DNA from: Scylla paramamosain
Lineage: Eukaryota > Arthropoda > Malacostraca > Decapoda > Portunidae
Direction of reading: 5' to 3'
NCBI RefSeq assembly: GCF_035594125.1
Contig: NC_087178.1
Location: 12,387,251 to 12,451,250, forward strand
Length of the DNA: 64,000 nt
Shown: positions 1 to 13,610 of the stretch, in pieces
Layout: each line of letters opens with the position of its first letter
Numbering within the stretch: position 1 is the first letter of the stretch
The notes under the pieces: generated by a model
What the model saw: the letters and a program-made list of their open reading frames with translations, nothing else
Databases searched by the model: none
What the model was told of the DNA's origin: nothing
Made by a program: the position numbers and the translations under genes

Positions 1-1580
1 AGAAGAATACTTCACACCTGTGTTTGTAGTTTTTTTATTTTTTTTTATTGGTCACTTTTTGTTTTTTGTTGTGACATTTATTTATTTATTTTTATTGAAA
101 TATGTGAGTGTGAATGCAGCAAAATATATAAAGATGTGCATTCCAGAGCGAAAGGAAGGCGTGCGCAGGGTAGAGTGCACAGGATGCAATGCTTTTTTGT
201 TTTATCACCAGATCTTGATTGATTTAAGGAAATGAAAACTTTGGTGTGAGTACCTTACAAAGACACTTGACAATACTGATGTCACCTCACCTCGTGGTTT
301 CACCTTAACACCTACAAACATTGGCTAGACACAAGGTCATATAAATAATAAGGTCATATAAATAATTTATTCTCATTTATTCTCATCTTTACAAATTACA
401 GTCTTTACACATCAAAGTAACTAATCACCTTTATTCAAACACTTGAGGGGGTTGGAGGATCGCTAATCCCATGTTAAATTGCCTATGTTCAACTCGTATC
501 TCCTCCCTCATTTATTGACCAATTCATTTAAAAAGTATTTTGATCAGGAAGGATAGAAGAACAATGTCTGCTATCGTTTTTTTTTTTTTTTTTTGTACAA
601 TAAGATTTTTTTTCGATGAAAAAGTAAAAATAAAAACTGTCTTTCAAATATTTACTTTCAAATATTTGTCAGAAATCAAAATCAACTCCAAATAAAAATT
701 ACGATAGCAGACTTTGTTCGCCTCTTATAGTTCAATAAGCCGCAATAGCCCATATATGTATAATATCAATAACAACGGAGATCGTTTTTGATATGTTAAA
801 GTTTAAGGGGTGACTATAATTCAGCTATTGCAGCTAAGGACTTGAAATTCACATGATATATACATCACAATATGTTGGAAAAGCAGACATAGATTAATTT
901 AGTTACTCCGATTGGTTTTGTACATAGGCCTAAAGCGATTAATGATTTCACCCTTAATTACCGGGGGGAGGGGGAAGGAGGGTGAACAAAATTTTTGTTT
1001 CATTTCGCCTTAGTTTAAAATAGATAAAAACCAGTTTTTAAACTGTTTAAAAATAGGTAAAATATTAATGCAAAAGATATCTAATGCAGACATATTGACT
1101 ATTTGCTAAATTTACGGAAAAATAATTATTTAATTTTTTCGTATATAAATTTGAACAAAAAATGGTTATACCTAAAATTTCCTGCTCTCTACTGTTGTAC
1201 GCAGCAAAAGAACCGTAGATATTCATAGGAGACTGAAGAAGAACGGGTATGTCATAAAAAAAATATATATATTTCTTTTAATGGGAAAAGAAAAAAATGA
1301 AAAAAAAAACTTGTCATACATGTCTCGCGGCGGGCGAAACCGTGGAATTTCTTAACAGAAGCCCTCATTACATAAAGAGAATTTTTTTTTTTATCAAAAC
1401 GTTACATATATCTAAAGTGGAAAAAAATGTAGAAAATCATAAAAGTAAAAACTTGAATTTTTTTCATGTCTGGATCGTTCAACCCCCTTTGATACAAAAA
1501 ATGTTTGCTCTCCTGGCGTTGTTAACACACACGACACACTCTTCTTCCCTTGAGAAAAGATAGAAGCCTCACGAGTGTCT
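1..1580. other. AT-rich stretch with no recognisable gene
   Basis: The sequence is AT-rich with poly(A) and poly(T) runs and only short accidental open frames. The only structure I see is a small inverted repeat at 559-719, listed separately. No domain, splice-flanked exon or promoter stands out. Confidence 0.6.
559..719. repeat. Short inverted repeat, MITE-like
   Basis: The 19-bp arms at 559-577 and 701-719 are inverted copies with one mismatch (GAACAATGTCTGC outward) and enclose about 120 bp of AT-rich DNA. The layout fits a small non-autonomous DNA element. No clear target duplication is seen, so it is not assigned to a superfamily. Confidence 0.45.
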
Positions 1581-1582
1581 TA

Positions 1583-1780
1583 CTATTTCATTGCAGAGCC
1601 CCTCCTCTTGATGACGACGCGTACACTGTCAGCTACACTTTGCAGCGTCTCAGACTTAAATTCTTCCCAATATCTTTGTATCTCCATTTCAGATAAATTG
1701 TTCTCTTTCCAAGGGTTGAGGAGAACATGGTCGTGCTTCAAGTGAAGCCAATACAGCCACTCCCTGACAAGTCTTCCACA
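1583..1780 (-). CDS. Possible terminal exon of an unknown protein
   Basis: On the minus strand the frame from 1780 down to 1583 encodes about 65 residues of mixed, protein-like composition rich in Trp, Glu and Arg (Val-Arg-Glu-Trp-Leu-Tyr-Trp near its start) and ends at a stop. It is preceded by CTCACCAG, a possible but weak acceptor with little polypyrimidine. The plus strand of the same junction reads as a good donor, G|GTGAGT, so the orientation is uncertain. I do not recognise a family, and it could be chance. Confidence 0.22.
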   Translation of the reverse strand, partial: CGRLVREWLYWLHLKHDHVLLNPWKENNLSEMEIQRYWEEFKSETLQSVADSVRVVIKRRGSAMK

Positions 1781-2040
1781 CTGGTGAGTGTTGTTCAAGC
1801 ATGTCTTAGTATTGCTAATTCCTTATTTCCTAGAATATCTACCACTATGTAATGGAAATGCCTTACCAACACAAATAACGTCAAGCAAAAATAAACTCTA
1901 AGTGATGAAAAACGTAGCATCATTCGCTGCACAAAACAATATAGCAGCGAAGTGACACTGCTAGGTCTTGAACCAACACCCGCCTGCCTCACTGACACCT
2001 GCCGTGGTGCCAGGGGCGCCGAGGCCTGTGCTGCCACCAC

Positions 2041-2609
2041 GCTGAGAGAGGGAGAAAGAGAAGAGCATCAGAGAGGAATGACCGTGGCAGAAAGGATGGT
2101 GTGTTAGGTGACTGGTTCAGACAGTGACAGTGGACAGAAGAAATGCTGGAGAAAGATTAGACCACAGGTGGTTCATGTTGTAGTTGTTCAAGGTTTGGCA
2201 GAAAACTTTTTTTTTTTTTTCTAGACAGACTGTGGCAGCAGACACACGAGAGAATGGTGTGGTGGGCAAGAGGATGCAGGGAGACGGCAGACAGAATGGA
2301 AGCTACAGATGAAAGAAGAGCAGGTCAAGCCATGACAGCAGACAGACACACAGATTGGATCAGAAAGTATTATTATTTAGTGAGGTAATGGGGACCTGTA
2401 CAACCCTTCACAGTGCTGACTACTTGATAGCAGAGGTGGTTCATGTTGGTTCAGTATTTCAGGATTTGGTTTGAGGCTGTTACGTGAAAAGAACAGTCTG
2501 AGGAACGACAGGTTGTATTGTCACTTGTAAACAAAGTGGCACAGTATTATTATAACATTTAGAGCCAAAACTGTACCAGCTGCCTCAGTGTGTCATGTCT
2601 ACGCTAGTG
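2041..2609. other. No gene seen; two similar short segments
   Basis: This purine-skewed DNA has no convincing open frame. The phrase GGTGGTTCATGTTG occurs twice, near 2168 and 2434, each followed by a similar GGTTTGG motif. This suggests an old internal duplication of a dispersed repeat. Confidence 0.4.
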
Positions 2610-4010
2610 GAGGAGAGGGAGGAACAAACCTTAAATTGTCCAAGATAGAGTTTTTAGCAAGGGTTTGAGCGAAGAGTTCAGCTTTAGAGATAGATGTGAT
2701 AGCAGTGGTGCCATCCGGTTGAAATAAAGGAGGGAAAGAAGCAAAGTTATTATAGATGTTTTTGAGTAAGTGCCAGAAGTCACGAGGGGAGTTAGATCTT
2801 GAAAGGTTTTGACACTTTATGTTAATGAAGGAGTTTTTGGCTAGTTGGAGAAGAAACTTGGCATGGTTCCAGGCAGAAATGTAAAGTGCATGATATTCTG
2901 GTGATGGAAGGCTTTAAGCACCTTTGGTGGGCCACCTCTCTATCATGTATAGCACGAGAAAAACTATGTTAAACCAAGTTTTGGAAGCTTTAGGTCGAGA
3001 AAAAGAGTGAGGAATGTACGCCTCCATGCCAGACACTATTACCTTCTATGCACTCGGCACACAGAGACGGTCTCTGTCACGGAAGCAGTAGTTCCAAGGA
3101 AAATCAGCAAAATACCTCCTCAGGTTCCCTCAACTAGCAGAGGCAAAACGCCAGAGGCACCTTCGCTTAGGGGATCCTGAGGAGGGATTGGAGCAATAGG
3201 ATAAGACGGAGAGCCCAACAGAGAAGAGAGGGTAACAGCATAAGCAGAAGGATTAGAGGTCAGGAAAAGGTCAAGAATGTTTGGCCTATCTCCAAGACGG
3301 TCAGGAATATGAGTATGGTGTTGCACCAATTGCTCTAGGTCGTGGAGAATTGCATAGTTTACCAGGATAGTCAGTGAAGGGAGAGGAAAGCCAAAGCTGG
3401 TAGTGAACATTGAAGTCTCCAAGAATGGAGATCTCTGCAAAAGGGAAGAGAGTCAGAATGTGCTCCACTTTCGAAGTTTAGTCAAAGAATTTCTCAGAGG
3501 AGTTAGGTGAGAGGTATACAGCACAGATAAATTTAGTTTGAAGGTGAGAGGTATACAGCACAGATAAATTTAGTTTGAGAATGACTCTGTTGTCGTAGCC
3601 AGATGGTGGAAAACCCGAAAGATTCAAGAGCATGGGCACGAAAGCAGGTTAAGTCATTGCGCACATAAACACAACATCCAGCTTTGGATAAAAAATGAGG
3701 ATAGAGAAAGTAGGAGGGAACAGAAAAGGGACTACTGTCAGTTGCCTCTGACACCCGAGTTTCAGTGCGGAAAGGATGATGAAGCTTAACAGAGGAGAGG
3801 CAGTGTTCTACAGATTGAACGCGAATGTTGCAGAAGTTTATAAAGAAAAACCGAGAGGGGTGTTAAGACATTTAGGGTCGTTACCAGAAGAGCAGTCTGA
3901 CCCGGGGACATTTGTGGTCCGCTCACCAGATGGGGACTCCGAGGCTGGTGTAGGAGTATGTGAGTAAGTAGGTGCTTGTAGTTGTTTTGTGTGCAGGAAG
4001 AGAGATATCT
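2610..4010 (-). mobile_element. Jockey-like LINE fragment (family A), 5' half
   Basis: This is a degenerate non-LTR retrotransposon on the minus strand. The block at 3754-3533 encodes part of the apurinic-like endonuclease (GCCVYVRNDLTC, then a region with AVYLSPSN). The block at 3440-2610 matches the spacer before the reverse transcriptase. The same DNA occurs at 30.4-31.1 kb (plus strand), 60.2 kb and 62.8-63.6 kb (both minus). Stops and frameshifts break the frame. A 37-bp segment around 3505-3578 is tandemly duplicated inside it. The reverse transcriptase itself is absent from this copy. Confidence 0.8.
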
Positions 4011-5614
<1,604 letters not shown>

Positions 5615-5670
5615 CAGTATATTTACAAACTCACAGTGACTCCCCACAGCCCCTCACCAACAATTGTCTC

Positions 5671-5673
<3 letters not shown>

Positions 5674-5719
<46 letters not shown>
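5674..5719. repeat. (CA)23 microsatellite
   Basis: A pure 46-bp CA array lying 60 bp beyond the (CT)n array. Confidence 0.97.
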
Positions 5720-5722
<3 letters not shown>

Positions 5723-6185
5723 CATTACATAAACAAATGTTGCATCTTGTATAGTGTCTACAATAAAGAATTTTACCAAAATTGACAAGTCTAATTTTCT
5801 TCCAGCCCGCGTGTAATTTTCTTCCAGCCCGAGTGAATGTAGTGAGGGTGTGTGTACAAGTGAAGAGTATATTAGATGCATGACTAAAAAATATGAGGCT
5901 TACACAAAAATACAGGACAAGTTGACGAGTATGGCGAATCAAATGTGAGTGTCAAAATGCTCAACTTTGACAAAGTGACTATAAATAAAGACACTATAAA
6001 AAATCATCTCATCAATAAACACTGAAAAAAATGTATATACACCAACACAATATAAATAATAAATGAAGACTAAAATTAATCTGAACGCTAATACACAAAC
6101 CAACAAGATAGTCGTATATTTTTAAATAATGAGGTGAAAGATAATGAAGCTTAAACACTGAAAGAGAAATTTTATGTGGTCTTCC

Positions 6186-6190
<5 letters not shown>
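5720..6190. other. No gene; 22-bp tandem duplication
   Basis: Around 5792-5836 the segment TAATTTTCTTCCAGCCCG occurs twice in tandem. Otherwise this is AT-rich DNA between microsatellites with nothing recognisable. Confidence 0.5.

Positions 6191-6281
<91 letters not shown>
6191..6281. repeat. (CT)45 microsatellite
   Basis: A pure 91-bp array. The DNA after it (6282-6660) is A/G-rich low-complexity sequence with no gene. Confidence 0.97.
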
Positions 6282-6284
<3 letters not shown>

Positions 6285-6715
6285 CACAAACAAACAAATA
6301 ATAAAATGAAACAAAAAAATAATAAGTAAATAAACAAAATACAAGCAAATAATAATAGCCATCCACAAACCAATCCAGTGCATCCACACCAATCCACACC
6401 AAGCCATCCCTATCCAGCCAAGCACGAGCCAGCAGCACACACACCCAGAGGATTGGGAGAAAGGGAAAAAAGAGAAAAAGAAAAAAAAAATGAAAAAAAG
6501 GGATGAGGGGGAGAATGAGAAAAAAAATGGCGAAACAAGAGGAAAATGGGAAAAAAATAAAGGAAAAAAATACGAATAAAGACAAAAGGAAAAATGAGGG
6601 AGAGAGGGTAAAAAGGGGGGAAAAAATGGAGTAAAGAGACTTAGGGAAAACCTAATCAAACAATAGGGCATTAGATTGTGATTAGGTGTCAGCAGGGGAT
6701 GGGATCATGACGATT

Positions 6716-6785
<70 letters not shown>

Positions 6786-6981
6786 GGAATCTGGTCAGGG
6801 AATTTAATTTTGTGGTAGTGGTGTGACGCCATCTCTCTCTCTCTTCTCTCTCTCTCTCTCTCGTCTCCTCGTCTCTCTCTCTCTCTCTCCTCGTCTCTCT
6901 CTCTCTTCTCTCTCTCTCTCTCTCTCTCTCCTTACAACAGTTTTCTCTTTTTGCTTTCTCTCGCTCTTATCTTTCGTTGAG

Positions 6982-7065
<84 letters not shown>

Positions 7066-7070
7066 CATAT

Positions 7071-7142
<72 letters not shown>
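6716..7142. repeat. Compound GA / CT / GA / CA microsatellite cluster
   Basis: Four blocks follow one another: (GA)n at 6716-6786, an imperfect CT block at 6833-6930, (GA)n at 6979-7061 and (CA)n at 7075-7142. The CT block lies between GA blocks, so the strands are self-complementary and can fold back. Confidence 0.95.
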
Positions 7143-7144
<2 letters not shown>

Positions 7145-7385
7145 TTCACAGGTAAATAAAAAAAAAATACCCTTTTTTTTACCTTTTCTGTCACAATAAC
7201 CCTTTTCTACCTCCTATCCCTTCCCTTCCATATGAAACCGAACCATTAAGAAATATCACTTGCTTCTCTCCTGTAACTTATAATGAAACGCTCGAATTAA
7301 TTCATGAGGAGCTTAATTAGTGAACAGGTAAGATTAATATGCATTATAGGAAAAAAAAAGGTGAAATATGAATGAGTTTGAGGAA

Positions 7386-7453
<68 letters not shown>

Positions 7454-7716
7454 CTTAAAAGGTAATGGATTCTACAAGTGAAGAATGTAAGGTATTGGAT
7501 CCGAAAGCGTAAGGGACTGGACGCCCTGAGTGAAGCGGTTACAGGTGTCTATTGTTCCTGTGGTAGATATATTGAGACAGCTTGTTCGCCACCTTGCAAT
7601 TTCTTATACAGGGTGTAACGCGAGTTTCTGCAAATGCTGAAAGATGTGAAAGAACGTGTAATTCTAAGTAGAACATGTTCTATACACATATGCATTGTAA
7701 GGCTTTGTTTACCCGC
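7143..7716. other. No gene; contains a (GT)31 array
   Basis: A (GT)n array occupies 7389-7450. The remainder is unique AT-rich DNA with no supported coding region. Confidence 0.6.
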
Positions 7717-8271
7717 CAGAGGAGTTGAAAATGTACGGGACTAGCGGGCGTGCTCTGTGACATGACGGACACGCGGTTGTGTTGTTGCAGCCTCGGAGGT
7801 GCCACTTGGTCAAATTACAAGTGGTTTAATCTTATTTTTTGCAGGCTATGGAATGTTGCAGCATCTTATAACAAGACAAATGGTATTAAAAAACATGTAA
7901 TTTACCGATAAGCATTACATGACAACATTATTGCGGTGATTAAAAATACTCCTGTAAAATGCTACGTGGCATCATCAAAGCTAGGGAGCAAGGGGCAGCG
8001 AGCCCGAGCGACCTTGAAAACAGCTGAGTGAGTGAGCATTTTACAGGAGCACTTTTAATCACTGCAATGTAATGCTTATCGGTAAATTACATGTTTTTAA
8101 TACCATTTGTCTTATTATAAGATGCCTTAATATTCCACAGCCTGCAAAAAATAAGATTAAACCATTCGTAATTTGAGCAAGTGGCACCTCCAAGGCAATG
8201 CAACCGTCTGTACTTCACCTCAGCTACACGCAGAACACAGCAGCGTGTCCCATGCATTTTCAACTCCTCTG
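7717..8271. mobile_element. Fold-back element with ~240-bp inverted arms
   Basis: The left arm (7717-7963) and right arm (8035-8271) are imperfect inverted copies around a 71-bp loop. Matching landmarks are CAGAGGAGTTGAAAATG at the outer ends, GGAGGTGCCACTTG, TTTAATCTTATTTTTTGCAGG, TAATTTACCGATAAGC, and CTCCTGTAAAATGCT at the inner ends. It has no coding capacity. Long-arm palindromes of this kind are typical of fold-back or MITE-type DNA elements. Target duplications were not identified, so the exact ends are uncertain. Confidence 0.8.
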
Positions 8272-8395
8272 ACGAACGCCGGCCACCACCATGATCGGCG
8301 GGTCGGACATGATGCGGAAGAAGGCGTGGGAACCGAAGTATTCATCCGCCGTCCACTTTTCCCCGTCGCTGAGAGAGCTGCTCCTCGTGTCACAG
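8272..8395 (-). CDS. Possible coding exon cut by the fold-back element
   Basis: On the minus strand a strong acceptor (CTCTCTCTTCCTCAG) precedes 8395. The exon frame then reads about 41 residues of high-complexity, GC-richer sequence, including DGEKWTADEYFGSHAFF followed by a hydrophobic stretch. It runs directly into the outer end of the fold-back element at 8271, where a stop follows. It is either a genuine exon interrupted by the insertion or a gene fragment carried with it. I do not recognise the protein family. Confidence 0.35.
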
Positions 8396-9072
8396 CTGAG
8401 GAAGAGAGAGGTGAGGGTTAGGTCACTCCTACAGGAACACGAAGGAAGAACGAACACCAATAGACATGGGCACTCGGAGGGATACAAAGGAAAAACAAGA
8501 AGTAAAAGATACGGACAAGGGGTTGAAATCACTCACACATGAAGAACAAACAGTAATAGATAAGAGCACGGGGTTTAGATCACTCACAAAAAAATACAAA
8601 TGAAGAACAAACAGTATATCTAACTTGTATTTTGGTTCTTCCGAGGCTGTTTGTGATAAAGTACACTAGGCAATCTTGTAAAGTGGATGTGGGCTGTAAA
8701 ATGCAAGGATGCAGGCCCGGTGAGAGAGGGAGGGAGGGAGGGGGCGAGGAAGGGAGGGAGAAAGGAGGGAAGGAAGGAACTTCCCCCCCAAAAAAATAAT
8801 AAATAGATAAGTAAAATAAAAGCAAACGGAGAATAAAAGAAGAAAGGAAGGTATGAACAAAAGGAGCGGAAAGGAATAAACGGAAAAGAAAAGGGGAGAA
8901 ATCAAATGAAAGAAAGGAAGGAAGGAGGGATAAAAAAAAAGAAAACGAAATAACGGAAAGGTAGAAAACGAAGAAAGGAAATCAAATAAATACAAAAAGG
9001 AAGGAAGAAAGAAAGAGGAAGGAAAACGATACCATAAGTAATGAGAGAGTTAAACGAAAAGAAAGAATAGAC
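8396..9072. other. Purine-rich low-complexity DNA
   Basis: From about 8700 the plus strand is nearly all A and G (GGGA and AAAGGAAGG variants). Long open frames on the minus strand are only Ser/Pro/Phe/Leu low-complexity translations of this tract. No gene is supported. Confidence 0.7.
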
Positions 9073-9091
9073 GAGAGAGAGAGAGAGAGAG

Positions 9092-9188
<97 letters not shown>

Positions 9189-9195
9189 AGAGAGA
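9073..9195. repeat. (GA)n microsatellite, slightly interrupted
   Basis: About 123 bp, with an AAAAA break near 9092 and a GG break near 9169. A G-rich purine tract follows to about 9450. Confidence 0.95.
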
Positions 9196-9839
9196 CTAGA
9201 TAAACAAGGTTCGAGAATGGCGAGGATGGGGGAGGCTGGAGGGTGGTGAAGGAAGGGGACAGGGGAATGGATGAGCAGGGCAGGGCAGGGAAAGGAGGAG
9301 GGGCAGTGAAGGGAAAGAGGAATAATGATGGAAGAAAGGTAATTGAGGGAAAAGGGACGGTGAAGGAGGAGCAGTGAAGGAAGGAGAACCAGGGGAAGTA
9401 GAGGCAGTGAAGGAAGGAGAGGGGCCGTGGAGGAAGAATAGGGACGTTGTTGTAACCCAACAAACAAGAAATGAAACATGTAACAAAAAACAAGAATGAA
9501 ACAAAAATGAAGAAAAGAAAGGGAAACAAGAAGTAGAAAGAATAAATGAGGGAAGAAGATGATAAAAACGACAGAAGGTATCAAGAAGGTATCACCACCC
9601 TGGCAGATAAGAGACGAGACGTGACGTCACCACCGAAGAGAACAACAAGATGCGGTGAGTCATCTCAAGACTAACAGGGCCGGAGATTAGCACAAGATTA
9701 CAAGAAGAGGTACCCAGGTGGCCATCACTGAATTAGTATACGAGACAAGCAGAGGTCACCAGGAATAGGTGACGTGGACAACACGGACAGCCGGCACACC
9801 ATAGGAACCGCCGTCCCTTTGTTCCTGATTAGAAGAAGC
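9196..9839. other. No gene; purine-rich, then unique DNA
   Basis: The part at 9196-9570 is G/A-rich. A CRE-like TGACGTCA lies near 9620, and about 30 bp on is ATGCG|GTGAGT, which could be a minimal first coding exon with a donor. No partner exon was found, so no gene is called. Confidence 0.4.
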
Positions 9840-10240
9840 GATTACCAAAGCTACTCGAGAATGAACCTTATTGAAAGTTAAGGGAAAATAAACTGAATGA
9901 TCGAAGTATGGAAAGATAAACTCGAAAATGATCCTTGTTGAAAGTCAAGGAAAATTAACCGTATGATCAAAGCATGAGAAAATAAATATAGTTACTCGAA
10001 GATTAACCTTATTGAAAGTTACAGAAAAATGAACTGAATGATCGAAGTACTGGAAAATCAATGTTATAGCAACGGAAGCCTTGTTGGTGCAAAAGGTCGC
10101 TCTAACAGCACGTGTATATTATGAGGTGTAGGAGACGAGAATAGACAGAAGCAGACAGAGAGACAAGCTAGACAGAGCTGTCAGACTAGAGAGGGTCAGG
10201 ATGGGCAAGCCGCCTGTCACAGTACCAGTAAGTAGAGCCA
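9840..10240. repeat. Dispersed repeat, copy 1
   Basis: About 400 bp that recurs at 32735-33091. The left part has roughly three degenerate tandem units of about 70 bp (CTTATTGAAAGTTA ... GATCGAAGTATGG). The right part is better conserved and ends in both copies with CAGTACCAGTAAGTAGAGCC. It has no coding capacity, and its class is unknown. Confidence 0.75.
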
Positions 10241-10296
10241 CTACTGGAGCGTGGGTGTGACTGAATGTGACTGGAATGTGACTGGCAGGATTGTGA

Positions 10297-10328
<32 letters not shown>

Positions 10329-10329
10329 A
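10297..10329. repeat. (CTAT)8 microsatellite
   Basis: A pure tetranucleotide array. Confidence 0.95.
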
Positions 10330-10449
10330 ACTGCAATGTTAAATACCGAAGCGTGAATGACATGAGTTTAAATGTACGACTGAATTTTGCATGACTAGAA
10401 CGTGGAGAACATGAGCATGAATGACTGAAGAGTGGATTTCCAACTGCAA

Positions 10450-10494
10450 CAAGCCAAGCCAAGCCAAGCCAAGCACGCCAAGCCAAGCCAAGCC
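10450..10494. repeat. (CCAAG)n minisatellite
   Basis: About nine pentamer units with one GCACG interruption. Confidence 0.93.
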
Positions 10495-10564
10495 GTGGAA
10501 GGCGAAACACTCAAAGTTAACCACACACTTTTGATGAGTTATGGAACTTGAACTGGTGGTGGTG

Positions 10565-11068
<504 letters not shown>

Positions 11069-11103
<35 letters not shown>

Positions 11104-11331
11104 TACAAGCAGACAAGACAAGGAAGCAGGCAGGCAGCTAGACAGACAAAGAAGCAGACTGAGATAGAACACAGACAGACAGACAAGACAGATAGACTAA
11201 AAATAAACAGACAGAATGACGGACAGGCAGACACATGCACAGAGAAACAAACAAACAAAAACAAAGATGGACTGAGACACAGACAGGCAAACATAAAAAA
11301 AAAAAAAAAAACAGCTAAAAAGAGAGATCGT

Positions 11332-11419
<88 letters not shown>
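11069..11419. repeat. (CA)n - CAGA-rich - (CA)42 compound repeat
   Basis: Pure CA arrays at 11069-11100 and 11335-11419 flank a segment built from degenerate CAGACAGA and ACAAACAA motifs. This suggests a single ancestral array that decayed in the middle. Confidence 0.93.
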
Positions 11420-11420
<1 letters not shown>

Positions 11421-11939
11421 TAGTTTATGTGGCAATGAAAATGTTGCAATATAGAGTAGTTTGCAGTAATGATAAATAAAAAAAATACTGAAAATAAAAG
11501 GAAAATAAGTGAGTAGTTTGTGGTAACAAAAATGCAGCACTCAATAGTAGTTTATAGCAATGAAAGACGATACAATAAAATGAATAAAAATGGAATGAAA
11601 TAAGATGAGATAGATTAACAGTTGAAAAATAAGATCGTTTAGAATAATAAAAAAGACAACAACCTAAATTAAGTTTAGCAAACAGGATTAATCGCAGGAA
11701 ATGAGCGTGTATAGAAGTGTGTCAGGTGTAAGGCATGTAAAGGCACGGGAGGAGTCAACAGTAGAGGGAATGTACGGAATATGTTGAAAGAAAGGGGCGA
11801 GGGAAGAATAAGAGGACTGAATCATGCGAGGAGTGAATGCAACCACAACAACAAACCAGGATTCTTCTGCTTGTTGGAGAGTTCCTTCAATAACATGCGG
11901 AGACACACACTGATCATGGCACACAGAAAATGCACGGAT

Positions 11940-11980
<41 letters not shown>

Positions 11981-12562
11981 TCTTTTTCCATGCCCAGGTC
12001 GCCGCTGCAGCCAAACAGGCGGGACCATGGGCGTCTCTCGCGTGTCACAGTTTCGCGCCCCTGCCTTTACGCTCTGGGTGCATCCGCGCGCCATACAACT
12101 CCATTACACTTAATTAACAGCTAAAAACGAACCTAACTATGCGACACGCGGCTGATGCTAAGCCTGAGTGACGGCAGTATTAATAATGATTTTATAGGCT
12201 AGAGACTCATCCCCTCCCCTTCCCTTCCTTCCTCACATCTCTCGCTCATGAAAAATATGCGATAAAAAACGAAAACTACTCATGAAAACTATTGTTCGTG
12301 TTTGCTGACGTGTTTTAATTGACGTGGACTTGACCCTGTTGTCTGCGAGGTGCTGGGCGGGAGGGAGGCGGGGCGGGGCGCTACCAGGGTCAGTCATCAC
12401 GGTGCTGATATCGGTACAAGACAAATATTCCTTTGACTTTAGAACGTAGACATTGCCGGGAACGAGGCGCCGACCAGTGTGATGTGGCCATTCCCCGCCA
12501 CACTGACTGAACCACGGATTCAGAAATGCTCACCTCTCTCACCATGACTACGTATTTTCAAA
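11420..12562. other. No gene assigned; contains (CAG)11
   Basis: A pure CAG array lies at 11946-11978. The DNA to its right (11990-12090) and at 12340-12390 is locally GC- and CpG-rich, including GGCGGGGCGGGGC. No open frame around the CAG array has splice or domain support, so a polyglutamine protein is not claimed. Confidence 0.55.
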
Positions 12563-12580
12563 GGCTACAAAGATGTGTGT

Positions 12581-12630
<50 letters not shown>

Positions 12631-12744
12631 CTACTTTATTAGAAGCATAAAATAAAGTACACATTATGAACCAAGTATGTATATATTTCCACATCAAAAT
12701 AAATCTAAGGAAGAAAAAAAGAAAACTGAAACATTTTTCATGAT

Positions 12745-12785
<41 letters not shown>

Positions 12786-12801
12786 ACACATCTTTGTAGC
12801 C
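12563..12801. repeat. Inverted repeat with (GT)n and (CA)n arms
   Basis: GGCTACAAAGATGTGTGTG at 12563 runs into (GT)n. The mirror copy (CA)n-CACATCTTTGTAGCC ends at 12801. A unique 11-bp stem plus the microsatellites form long complementary arms around about 120 bp of AT-rich DNA. Confidence 0.85.
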
Positions 12802-12837
12802 TCTCTCACACACACTCAACAGCTACAGCTAGAGAGT

Positions 12838-13212
12838 ATGCAAAAAAAGGGCGTGCAGGGTCATCCTTGGCCCTACCTACACCACCTATGAAGAAGCCAT
12901 GACCACCCTGAGTCTGTCCAGACTATCCACCAGGCACCGAGAGGCTCTGGAGAAGTTTGGAAGGGGACTACTGCATCATCCACGTCTCAGACATGCTGCC
13001 TCACCCGGTCCGTGCCACCACACACCACAACAAGATAACGCCCCTAAAGGCGCCGGGCACGGACCGGTACAGACTCAGCGCGATTCCCACCATGGTGCGA
13101 GCCATCAATCAATAGTCCCTTCTAGATTAGACTTACCTTTAGGAGTAAAGTTAAGTATTTCCCCATCCCCTCTGTACATTTTCAGTTTGTTAACTGCATA
13201 AATAATAAACCG

Positions 13213-13244
<32 letters not shown>

Positions 13245-13264
13245 CATCATTATTATTATTATTA
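12838..13264 (+). mobile_element. 3' end of a non-LTR retrotransposon (family E)
   Basis: The plus-strand frame reads the C-terminal end of a LINE polyprotein: KKRACRVILGPTYTTYEEA, then LSLSRLSTRHREALEKFG. A frameshift near 13000 breaks it before the original stop. Reverse transcriptases of this type commonly end this way. The 3' end is a (TTA)n tail at about 13214-13264. Only this end is present, so the copy is strongly 5'-truncated and inactive. Confidence 0.7.
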
Positions 13265-13420
13265 CACACAAATAACCACTAACACCCATCTCCCCACACA
13301 AAAGCACACACCTACCCAACAACCAGCAAAAAACTCATTATGTCCTGGCATCCTTTCAATGTAAGTCACTTTATCGAGACCCAAGACTAAAACTATGATT
13401 TCAAGCGAGAGATCGAGCCG

Positions 13421-13422
<2 letters not shown>

Positions 13423-13480
<58 letters not shown>
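13423..13480. repeat. (GA)29 microsatellite
   Basis: A pure array 49 bp upstream of the tRNA gene. Confidence 0.96.
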
Positions 13481-13485
<5 letters not shown>

Positions 13486-13528
13486 TCTGACACGCCTCCG
13501 CACAGGGGATGCTCCGAGGATCAGTAAT

Positions 13529-13600
13529 TCCCATGTGGTCTAGTGGCTAGGATACCTGGCTTTCACCCAGGAGGCCCGGGTTCGATTCCCGGCATGGGAA
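13529..13600 (+). tRNA. trnE-UUC: tRNA-Glu (anticodon UUC)
   Basis: The 72-nt sequence folds as a complete cloverleaf. Acceptor arms TCCCATG (13529-13535) and CATGGGA (13593-13599) pair fully, with discriminator A at 13600. The anticodon stem is CCTGG/CCAGG (13555-13559 with 13567-13571). The seven-base loop CTTTCAC places TTC at 13562-13564, giving Glu. The T arm has GGTTCGATTCC, matching the B box, and the D-arm region has the A-box bases. No CCA is encoded and no intron is present, as expected for a nuclear gene. A TTTT pol III terminator follows at about 13607. No helix mismatches are seen, so it may be functional; a young tRNA-headed SINE is the alternative. Confidence 0.95.
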
Positions 13601-13606
13601 AGCAAC

Positions 13607-13610
13607 GTTT
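13607..13610 (+). terminator. RNA polymerase III terminator of tRNA-Glu
   Basis: A TTTT run starts seven bases beyond the tRNA 3' end, the usual spacing for pol III termination. It sits at the junction with a LINE 3' fragment. Confidence 0.6.

Noticed and set aside
9651..9660. ATGCG|GTGAGT as a minimal first exon near a TGACGTCA site
   Set aside because: Attractive given the short first exons elsewhere in the window, but no downstream exon or TATA/initiator pair was found.
11781..12113. Polyglutamine ORF around (CAG)11
   Set aside because: All three frames and the reverse strand are open across the repeat, and no flanking conserved sequence or splice sites support coding.
12340..12390. GC-rich GGCGGGGCGGGGC block as a CpG-island promoter
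   Set aside because: Too short and isolated, with no adjacent transcribed or coding signal.
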